This document shows positions 33,631 to 40,493 of a stretch of 64,000 nt of DNA, piece after piece (the stretch's first letter is position 1; each line of letters begins with the position of its first letter). Made by a program: the position numbers and the translations under genes. The DNA comes from Nitrospira sp. (GTDB lineage: Bacteria; Nitrospirota; Nitrospiria; Nitrospirales; Nitrospiraceae): contig CP126122.1 in the NCBI GenBank assembly GCA_030123565.1, positions 4,292,800 to 4,356,799 of the forward strand. Direction: 5' to 3'. The notes beneath the pieces are model-generated. The model saw only the letters and a list, made by a program, of their open reading frames with translations, ran no database searches and was not told where the DNA came from.

Positions 33631-35070
33631 TTATTGACCCTCCGGCCTTGCGCGGGTCAGTTCCTCTGCTGCCTCTTTTTCTACTGCCGTGCCTTTGAAG
33701 AATGCTGGGTTGAGCCCAGCATAACAGGATACGGGATTGGCGAATACAAAATCTCTAAAAGCGGGCTCGGTAAGGATACCTTTCTTGACCATGCCATAAG
33801 CGTCCGCAACGACCTTTGTCATGTCTGGCACGTCCCAATGACCCATATCAGAGCCAAATAGCACCTTTAGTTTAGTATCAAACGGATTAACCTTGATATT
33901 GGTCGCCCAAGCATTGAGGGGGTCATCGCCTTCGCACCCGAAGAAAAACTTCGATGCAAACAGGTTACGAATATCCTCTGCTCGTTTGATTCGACATTGC
34001 TGCCATTCATCCAACATGTCGGGAGCTTCGAATAGCCCACCTAATATGGATACTCCTGTGATCTGTCTCTCGGCCGCTCCCTTTATCGGTCCTGATCCAT
34101 ATCTTCGGCACAGGTCTAATAACTGTTCAACATCGAGATTCTTAGGATCGTAGTTTTCCAGCACTTTTCGGTTACGCTTGTGCCAGTGTCCTGCGAGATC
34201 GCTATACAAAGAACAGGCCCATCCGACACCACCTTCAAGAAAGACGAATCTTAACTTCGGAAACCGCCTTGTGACTCCACCGAGAAACAAGGATTTACAC
34301 ACAGGCTCTGCGGCCGCAGCGAAGCTGCCGATGTGGTTATACATGAAGCTGGAGATAGACGTTCGGCTTCCCCATCCCATGCCCGTTGAATGAAACGTCG
34401 GCACCATTTTCAATTCAGCGCACTTGGACCAAACAGGATCATAGTCATACAGGCTGTCGATTCCATAGGTGTCTAGCCAGTAATGTGTCCCTGAGATTTT
34501 ACTGTTGGCTTGCACAGTTCTGCGGATGTAGCTGGCGCACATAGCCACTTTCATACCCAGACAATCTGACGAATACTCCAACTCTGCTATGGCCTCTTGC
34601 GGTGTATGTGTGGGGATGATAGCGGCATGCGTCATGCGATATCTGTAATCGGAGTGGAGGTCTGCGTTCAGCCTGTTGAAAGCACGGCAAGCTGCTCGAC
34701 GAAGTTCTTCATTCTCAATATGGGGAAGAAGGAGTCCGAGGCTTGGGTACAGGATCGTGAAATCCAGACCGAGCTCGTCCATTCGCTCATAGCGTAGTCT
34801 AGGAAGAGTGGCAGTGGCCCGGTCCAGCGTGTTCTTCGTCGGTAAGGACCACCATGAAATACGTGTTGGTCGTTGTCGTCGGCGCTCCTCCAAAGACAAC
34901 TCGTACCATCGAAGACAAGTCCGTCGCCAGGCCTCAAACTGTACCAGGAGTTTTCGACCGCCGGTCTCCTTCAAGTAATCCGATACAGCGGGCTCAAATT
35001 CTATCGTGTGTCCGTCGATATCGATGATTGGGAAATCAAGACCAGCACGGATTGCTGATGAACTTTTCAT
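33631..35070 (-). CDS. Amidohydrolase-2 family metal-dependent hydrolase (RiPP operon, last gene)
   Basis: 479 aa. The N-terminus FPIIDIDGHTIEFEPAVSDYL is the first strand of the TIM-barrel amidohydrolase_2 (PF04909) fold, with DGH in place of the canonical HxH. Later segments include IIPTHTPQEAIAELEY, FLEGGVGWACSLYSDLAGHWHKRN and VLFGSDMGHWDVPDM, the last holding the barrel Asp. Members hydrolyse C-N or decarboxylate C-C bonds. No signal peptide is visible. It is the last gene of the putative azole-peptide operon, 89 bp after the DyP gene. A tailoring or leader-processing role is possible but unproven. Confidence 0.8.
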   Translation of the reverse strand: MKSSSAIRAGLDFPIIDIDGHTIEFEPAVSDYLKETGGRKLLVQFEAWRRTCLRWYELSLEERRRQRPTRISWWSLPTKNTLDRATATLPRLRYERMDELGLDFTILYPSLGLLLPHIENEELRRAACRAFNRLNADLHSDYRYRMTHAAIIPTHTPQEAIAELEYSSDCLGMKVAMCASYIRRTVQANSKISGTHYWLDTYGIDSLYDYDPVWSKCAELKMVPTFHSTGMGWGSRTSISSFMYNHIGSFAAAAEPVCKSLFLGGVTRRFPKLRFVFLEGGVGWACSLYSDLAGHWHKRNRKVLENYDPKNLDVEQLLDLCRRYGSGPIKGAAERQITGVSILGGLFEAPDMLDEWQQCRIKRAEDIRNLFASKFFFGCEGDDPLNAWATNIKVNPFDTKLKVLFGSDMGHWDVPDMTKVVADAYGMVKKGILTEPAFRDFVFANPVSCYAGLNPAFFKGTAVEKEAAEELTRARPEGQ

Positions 35071-35159
35071 CCAGCGAATGATCCTTGTCTGCGGTGCGAA
35101 AGAACCTTGCTCGCGTTAACCTGCGACTCCCCATGTGATAATTGCAAACAGTGGATGGG

Positions 35160-36689
35160 TCACAAGGCTTTGAGGAAAGGGATACTCGGGGCGAAGAAGT
35201 ATTCGCCTCCTCGCAGCGTAACTGTCTTTCTCAGGTCGAGTTCGACGTTAGGCACTCCACCATAAGTATCCGGCCACCGTTGGGGACGATGTCCCCCGTC
35301 GCCTTGCCCGGCGATCGGATCGAGACCAATTCCCGGATTCATGTAGTTCAACCATGACTGTTGAATAAATTCGAATTGATGCATGATGTCTCTTTGATAA
35401 CACATGAAAAACAATCCGACTGGTTTAGTGGGAAGGTCATCGAAATTGGTGCTGCCGTCAGGATTCTGGGTACGTTCACCATAAGTGATCCCTCGACGTG
35501 CAATCCGCCGCCAGCGGTCCGATGCAGGATTCACATCGGCGTCGCGCGAGCGATCCCGACGCGGGTTCGCCTTCAGAATATGAGCATGAAATGGGCATCT
35601 GCCAATATTGTCCTCATAGTTGAAATGGTTGTAGTGAATCGGGCTCTTGTCAGGTGAATCACTGGACACGATTGGCATGCCATCGCGAAACCGTCCCATG
35701 GCCATGGCTTCGGCTCGCGATACCGTTCCTGCTCCTTGTAGGCGAGTTGCTAATCGCTCAATCTCAATCCTGAATAATTTTACATTCTGTTCCAACTTCC
35801 GTAGAACCAGATAGCTTCCACAGCGATCGGGTGCCCCACCCGGCTCCTCGACGAGGACCAAGCCGAGCGGGGCAAACGGATCCCATTTCTTCATTCCCTC
35901 ATCTGCTCTTTCGCATGCAGTCGGCGCGCTCTGGAGCGGAGGTCTCTTGAGGTCGTGACAATAGTCAGTCGCCAAAAACAGCGGATTACTGATTCCGTCC
36001 CGAAAGCCATAATGCTCCCGTGGTTGGGCTCTTTCAACCCGAGGTCCCGAATAAAGGGCTGCTCCAGTTTCTTCTGCTTTAGTAGTTGCGCCTATCCGGA
36101 TGAGTTGTTTCTCATGCTCTAACATCATATTCCTGAGGGCATCTTCATCATCGTGAGCGAATAGTATCAATGCATCGAATCCTGGTTCGTCTAGGTAGTG
36201 TAGTTCCCATTGACCATGATCATCCCTAAGCCTCTCTTGAGCCGCTTTCATCCCTCGCTGAAACGCAAAGTCATGGGGAATTTGGCTTTCTGGAACCCCC
36301 AATGTGCGGTAGCCTTGAGCCGACAGATAAAAAGCAACAAATGGCTTTTCTTTGTAGAGAGCCTTCCATCTCTTTTCCCATTCCGGTTTCCACATATCAT
36401 CAGGATAGGTCACCCCTGCGTTTTTCATTTCTTCTTTAAGTATCTCCAATCGTTCATTGCGGAGTTTTGCTGCCGCTCGGTGTTTTTTTGCAGATGTGAT
36501 TTCCTCGGCGAAGCGTCTGACCCACAGCCTGCCGCTTTCTTGGTCGTTCGGAAACCGTACCAATATGAGTTGTTCGTAATGGCGACCGTTGTCGTTAAGA
36601 ATATTGCCCTGGATATTTTGCAGCAGCGTTGCGTAACTGGGATCGTCGGGATTGATCGGTTCTCGATTATTCAGATTGATGCGCTTCAT
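35160..36689 (-). CDS. DyP-type haem peroxidase (RiPP operon)
   Basis: 509 aa from the ATG at 36689 (AAAGGA and GGGACC upstream); an in-frame ATG at 36719 lies deeper in the sagB-like gene. The DyP hallmark GxxDG is present as GFRDGISNPLF (about residue 228), and the haem-ligand region is IGRCPFHAHILKANPRRD (His about 368/370). The length fits the longer DyP subfamilies. No signal peptide is visible, so it is probably cytoplasmic; no encapsulin gene is nearby. It overlaps the 3-prime end of the SagB-type gene by 23 bp, so the two are translationally linked. In this context it may oxidise the modified peptide, for example at Trp or Tyr. That is inference. Confidence 0.88.
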   Translation of the reverse strand: MKRINLNNREPINPDDPSYATLLQNIQGNILNDNGRHYEQLILVRFPNDQESGRLWVRRFAEEITSAKKHRAAAKLRNERLEILKEEMKNAGVTYPDDMWKPEWEKRWKALYKEKPFVAFYLSAQGYRTLGVPESQIPHDFAFQRGMKAAQERLRDDHGQWELHYLDEPGFDALILFAHDDEDALRNMMLEHEKQLIRIGATTKAEETGAALYSGPRVERAQPREHYGFRDGISNPLFLATDYCHDLKRPPLQSAPTACERADEGMKKWDPFAPLGLVLVEEPGGAPDRCGSYLVLRKLEQNVKLFRIEIERLATRLQGAGTVSRAEAMAMGRFRDGMPIVSSDSPDKSPIHYNHFNYEDNIGRCPFHAHILKANPRRDRSRDADVNPASDRWRRIARRGITYGERTQNPDGSTNFDDLPTKPVGLFFMCYQRDIMHQFEFIQQSWLNYMNPGIGLDPIAGQGDGGHRPQRWPDTYGGVPNVELDLRKTVTLRGGEYFFAPSIPFLKAL

Positions 36690-37536
36690 ATGGTCCCGTC
36701 CTTTCAACCTGCAGCGCATGTGTCCTTTTGTTTGGTTGGCCGATCGCGATCATATACATCGTTGAATGGGATAGACCGTCCAATCGAAGAAAGTCATCCA
36801 TCTCGCGGTCGAAAAAACCCGTGATGTTCACGCTCCCCAAGTTAAGTGCGGTGACGATCAGATTGATATTCTGCGCAACGTGCCCAGCCTCGAGACAAAT
36901 CAATCGATAACCGCGATCACCGTACTTAAAGGTAGATCGCTCGAAGATCGCCGTGATGAATAGGACTACGGAAGCGGAACGTGCAATGGCTGGTCCATGT
37001 CCACTCTCCGTTTCCACCAGTCTGAAGGCCAAATCCTCAGTCGCATCCCCTTGTCGTAATAAGCGGATGTTGTTCTGTGGCGGATTGTAATGGTAGACGC
37101 CGGACCTTAGGCCTCGGATCTGGGTACTGTAAAAAAAGATCTCCAACGGATAGACGGCCCCGCCTGAAGGGACCAGGCGGAGTGACCGCGAGTTATGTGA
37201 TCTTTTGCGATGACGTGAGACCCCGTAGCCATAGTGAAGGATCGCGGCCAGCTCTCTTAGCATGATCGGGCCGGGAACAAAATCACGAACTGACGTGCGC
37301 CTCCGCATCACGTCTGTCAGAGCATCTTTCAACCGCGGCAATCGTCCAGGTAGCTCGACGGCAGGGTATCCTTCGAAGGGTAAACTTTCATGCAAGTCAT
37401 GCATCCACTTGCGCGTCAACCTGTCGGGTAACAATTGTCCATAACGACCTATTTTGGAGTTCTCATGAAATAGCTCCCAAATCATGGCATCGTTGCTGCG
37501 GGGAAGTAGCAGGTGTTCCCAACGCTTTCCAGACAT
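36667..37536 (-). CDS. sagB: SagB-type azoline dehydrogenase (FMN nitroreductase family)
   Basis: 289 aa with GGGAG before the ATG. The nitroreductase fold of TOMM dehydrogenases is clear: DVMRRRTSVRDF, LAAILHYGYGVSRH, SLRLVPSGGAVYPLEIFFY, GVYHYNPPQNNIRLL, RLICLEAGHVAQNINLI and VNITGFFDREMDDFLRLDG. SagB enzymes use FMN to oxidise azolines made by the YcaO/E1 pair to aromatic azoles. The gene lies 14 bp after the YcaO gene and overlaps the DyP gene. Its presence predicts azole rather than azoline products. Confidence 0.9.
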   Translation of the reverse strand: MSGKRWEHLLLPRSNDAMIWELFHENSKIGRYGQLLPDRLTRKWMHDLHESLPFEGYPAVELPGRLPRLKDALTDVMRRRTSVRDFVPGPIMLRELAAILHYGYGVSRHRKRSHNSRSLRLVPSGGAVYPLEIFFYSTQIRGLRSGVYHYNPPQNNIRLLRQGDATEDLAFRLVETESGHGPAIARSASVVLFITAIFERSTFKYGDRGYRLICLEAGHVAQNINLIVTALNLGSVNITGFFDREMDDFLRLDGLSHSTMYMIAIGQPNKRTHALQVERTGPYEAHQSE

Positions 37537-37550
37537 GGACCACTCCCTCG

Positions 37551-38879
37551 TTAAGGAAACGGATGGGGTGCCGGGTTGTCGCCCGATGTTGGCGTAATGC
37601 TCCGATACCCTAATTTCCTGGGCACTTCCCAGAGTCTGATGCCACCGAGGGCTCGAAGGCTATGCCCGAAGGTGAGGCGATGAAAGCCGGGAATGACTGC
37701 TCGCACCACCGCCAGCCCGATGTCTTTAATATCCGGGGAGGTAAGATCGCAGAACAGTACTCGATGACCGACTGACTTCACCTGCTCTATGATCTCTGCC
37801 AGATCCCGTTTCGGGTGACCTGTGGCCAGATTGTCAATCTCGTCTGCATCGATGTGTCGCTTAGTCGCGAACAGAAAGTCCGCGTGACGACGGTTTCGAT
37901 GGTCACAGTAAAGATGAACATGGTCATCCCGGGTGATGACATTCGTGTATCGGCGAGCTGCAAAGAAAGGCGGGCGGCTGGTCATGAGATGACGGGCGAA
38001 GCCTCGTGTCAAGGCAAGTTCTTCCAGACTCTTCGCAATGGCCTGCTCTGGATCCGGATGACAGGCGGCCGAAAAGACCAAAGCAGGAGTCTCCCGTGCG
38101 GTGCTGTGCAATACAGCCATGATTGTCGGGATGCGATGGTCCATTGCTAGATGGAACAGACTGACCGTGCTGCCCGTGTACTCAAAGCGTGACACGAGAT
38201 CCTTGTTGCTCTCGCTCAGGGAGGCAGTACGGATCTGCGGCATGGGAAGCTGGGCTTGCCAGGTGATCGTGAACGCATCCCGTTCAACCACCTCGCACAT
38301 TGCCGAAATGGCTGCCTCCTCCCAACTGCAATGACAGGCAAGGCCGGTTGAAATGGACTGCGCAATTCGGCGTTCCCCCTGCTCTTGGTCGGCGCGATAG
38401 GGGACGTACACGAAAGCCGCAGGTATATAACAGGATGTCTCGCTTATGCAGTCGATCGCAGGCGTCCATCGGACAGGTATGGATGTGTGGAACGGCACGA
38501 ACGGAAAGTCATCAGAGGAGTATTGCGTTGGACTGTATAGCGCGAATTCTTTCGGCTCCACGCACCGGAAAGGTGCACCCTCATACGAAGCTAAAGGAAG
38601 CTCGGAGGGATCGTACAGCGCGGAACAATAACGTTCCACTGCCTCACCGATAGCTTTAACCATGGCACCCTGGCGTGTAACGGACGCGCCTCCGGTAAGG
38701 CGAGAATTCTCGTGGGCGCTGAAAGCCGCCGTGTTGCAGGACTGGGCAATAAAGTGGAAGAAATCCGGGGCTCCCGCCTCCATTCGCAGTTCCTGCACGA
38801 AATGAACGACCCCGACGCTCTCGTCTACTAAAAATTCGAGGACATCCAAGAGGCGTTTTGTAGAAGGGGATGACACCAT
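37551..38879 (-). CDS. ycaO: YcaO cyclodehydratase of the TOMM/LAP type
   Basis: 442 aa. ATP-binding YcaO motifs are visible: AIGEAVERYCSALYD (about 76-90) and SWEEAAISAMCEVVERDAF, with ELALTRGFARHL later. The C-terminus ends N-PAPHP-FP, a PxPxP motif that, in azoline-forming YcaO proteins, helps build the active site. It would phosphorylate the backbone amide of Cys/Ser/Thr-preceding residues to drive heterocyclisation. It lies 24 bp downstream of the E1-like partner. No strong Shine-Dalgarno is seen before ATG 38879, so translational coupling is likely. Confidence 0.92.
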   Translation of the reverse strand: MVSSPSTKRLLDVLEFLVDESVGVVHFVQELRMEAGAPDFFHFIAQSCNTAAFSAHENSRLTGGASVTRQGAMVKAIGEAVERYCSALYDPSELPLASYEGAPFRCVEPKEFALYSPTQYSSDDFPFVPFHTSIPVRWTPAIDCISETSCYIPAAFVYVPYRADQEQGERRIAQSISTGLACHCSWEEAAISAMCEVVERDAFTITWQAQLPMPQIRTASLSESNKDLVSRFEYTGSTVSLFHLAMDHRIPTIMAVLHSTARETPALVFSAACHPDPEQAIAKSLEELALTRGFARHLMTSRPPFFAARRYTNVITRDDHVHLYCDHRNRRHADFLFATKRHIDADEIDNLATGHPKRDLAEIIEQVKSVGHRVLFCDLTSPDIKDIGLAVVRAVIPGFHRLTFGHSLRALGGIRLWEVPRKLGYRSITPTSGDNPAPHPFP

Positions 38880-38903
38880 AATATGTGGGAGGTCTTCCTA
38901 ACT

Positions 38904-39971
38904 TCAGGTCCTAAATGGAGACTTGGACGGCCGTCTATTTATCGGGTTACAAACGATACAACGTGGAATTTTGAGCACTCTCCGAACGTGTAGACTGGGA
39001 ATCAATAAGTTGATCTCCACCAGTGAGCCGACATTTGGCCATGGAAGCAGTCCGCTATAGAATTTCGTCAGTTCCATTCCGGCAATATCGCCGAGGACAG
39101 AGGCCATTGAAGGGTGACAGCCGGAGACGTGCTGTCGCTGTTCCTCAAAGACAAAGGCCTCCGTCGCCCGAGCAGATTCAGGATCATCCATATTGGCATT
39201 CTGCCGTGAGCGAAGGCACTCGTAACAGGCCGTTTCGCCGGGGACGACGAGCGGGCCGATATATCCTGTTCCATTCCGAAGGACGATGGGGAAAAAATGG
39301 CAGAATTGTTGGACAGAGTATTCGTTCCACCTGCGCATCGCCTCCAAAGGCCCAACGTCGGACGTCGCGACCAGACAATCCGACGAGGTCATTTCGGATT
39401 TGTTTGCCCATTGCTCGGGATCTATCGGTGGTTTGTGATTCTGATGCCAATTGTCGAAGATTAGTTTGCCGGTCGGGTCGAAGAAAGATAAGTTCCTCAA
39501 GGACGGTTCATCCACTACGACGACATCCTCCCACCCTGAATTTGTCAGTGCGATGACCAATTGCCGTGAGATGCCATTCACCCCTTGAATGACAATTCGA
39601 TGACTGTTCAGTTGTCGGCCCGTTTCTTGGGCTGAGCTTCCAAAATGCCAATAAAAGATGTCGAGGTTCGTTTCAGGTTGGGTGTGGGCCGGTTGGATTC
39701 CTTCGCAGGCCACTAAAAGACGCGCTTGTATCAGCCGCGAGACAAACTCTTTGACCACTGGCCGATCGGTCGAAGGGAAAAACCCACACAGCTCTTCGGT
39801 GGTAACAAGTGCCCCTTCCATCTTTCTTATTAGAATTGGAATAATTTCTGCCGCACCCGCTCCGATTATTCTGAATTCCGAACATCCTCGTTTGAGAATA
39901 ACCCCGTCGCGGACCCGAAGGACCTGCAGCGCCAGAAGCTTCAACTTTACGGTCGACACGTCGTGAGACAT
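38904..39971 (-). CDS. E1-like TOMM leader-binding cyclodehydratase partner (TIGR03882-type)
   Basis: 355 aa from the ATG at 39971; an in-frame GTG at 39992 is an alternative. The first about 90 residues form a winged-helix RiPP recognition element: LLALQVLRVRDGVILKRG...LIRKMEGALVTTEELCGFF...VVKEFVSRLIQARLLV. An E1/ThiF-like adenylation fold without an obvious nucleotide-binding glycine loop follows, with two zinc-type pairs, CYEC (249-252) and CIVC (338-341). Such proteins bind the leader peptide and present it to YcaO. It lies between the precursor gene and the YcaO gene. Confidence 0.85.
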   Translation of the reverse strand: MSHDVSTVKLKLLALQVLRVRDGVILKRGCSEFRIIGAGAAEIIPILIRKMEGALVTTEELCGFFPSTDRPVVKEFVSRLIQARLLVACEGIQPAHTQPETNLDIFYWHFGSSAQETGRQLNSHRIVIQGVNGISRQLVIALTNSGWEDVVVVDEPSLRNLSFFDPTGKLIFDNWHQNHKPPIDPEQWANKSEMTSSDCLVATSDVGPLEAMRRWNEYSVQQFCHFFPIVLRNGTGYIGPLVVPGETACYECLRSRQNANMDDPESARATEAFVFEEQRQHVSGCHPSMASVLGDIAGMELTKFYSGLLPWPNVGSLVEINLLIPSLHVRRVLKIPRCIVCNPINRRPSKSPFRT

Positions 39972-39980
39972 ATTCTTGCT

Positions 39981-40002
39981 GGGCGTGCCCACTCACACGC
40001 CC
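39981..40002 (-). promoter_or_regulatory. Hairpin between precursor gene and E1-like gene
   Basis: GGGCGTG and CACGCCC pair as a 7-bp stem around an 8-nt loop. No T-tract follows on the minus strand, so it is not a classical terminator. Its place between precursor and enzyme genes suits an mRNA-stability or attenuation element that favours precursor synthesis. Confidence 0.4.
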
Positions 40003-40059
40003 AGTCACTTTCCATTCAGTAAGTGTGTGCCGATAAAGAAACCGAACAGTAAAGCACTA

Positions 40060-40428
40060 CTACCAAGTCGAGCAACAGGCACCCATATAGTTTCCCCCTG
40101 GCAATACTCTGGACCAATCATACGAGACACCCAGTCTGGATTGCATTGCCACAACGACCGCCTGCAGTTCAGGATTCGTTAACGGTTCATACCCCATGAA
40201 CTGCCAACCAAGTGCTCTCCACAAATTGCCGTTCGTTTTGCCATACGGGAATCCGTGCGCCTTGGCAGCGTGATCTTGACCGATCACGTCCTCAAGTAAC
40301 CGCTCTTCGTCCTTTACCGGGTCCCCTTTTTCCTGTGTGTGGCCTGGATTTCTATCTTTTGACCTTGGCGACGGTCCATTCGCTGCCGCCATCCCGCCAC
40401 CTCTAGCTCGCGTTCTTCCTTTAGGCAT
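40060..40428 (-). CDS. Putative azole-RiPP precursor peptide
   Basis: 122 aa. The N-terminal 30 residues are basic and Gly-rich (MPKGRTRARGGG...), and an acidic/helical stretch follows (KDEERLLEDVIG). A conserved-looking leader region (NLWRALGWQFMGYEPLTNPELQ) leads to LPGG at 109-112 and a 10-residue C-terminal segment NYMGACCSTW. The only two Cys in the protein are residues 118-119, followed by Ser, Thr and Trp. That is the expected substrate for YcaO/E1/SagB heterocyclisation, and LPGG resembles a double-Gly cleavage site. The ribosome-binding site AAGGAGG is perfect. The gene lies directly upstream of the E1-like and YcaO genes. Assignment as the precursor is inferred; the leader is unlike families I know. 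Confidence 0.72.
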   Translation of the reverse strand: MPKGRTRARGGGMAAANGPSPRSKDRNPGHTQEKGDPVKDEERLLEDVIGQDHAAKAHGFPYGKTNGNLWRALGWQFMGYEPLTNPELQAVVVAMQSRLGVSYDWSRVLPGGNYMGACCSTW

Positions 40429-40434
40429 GTTTGT

Positions 40435-40441
40435 CCTCCTT
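40435..40441 (-). promoter_or_regulatory. Strong Shine-Dalgarno of the precursor gene
   Basis: AAGGAGG on the minus strand ends 6 nt before the ATG at 40428. It is the best ribosome-binding site in this operon, as expected if the precursor is made in excess over the enzymes, and it fixes the start of this small gene. Confidence 0.75.
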
Positions 40442-40493
40442 GGTTATGAATACCGGCATTGAGTGCCTTGCACCCCTTCTGCACAGACAGCGT

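Noticed and set aside
39981..40002. Intrinsic terminator after the precursor gene
   Set aside because: The hairpin has no T-run on the minus strand and overlaps an alternative GTG start; it is listed only as a possible mRNA element.
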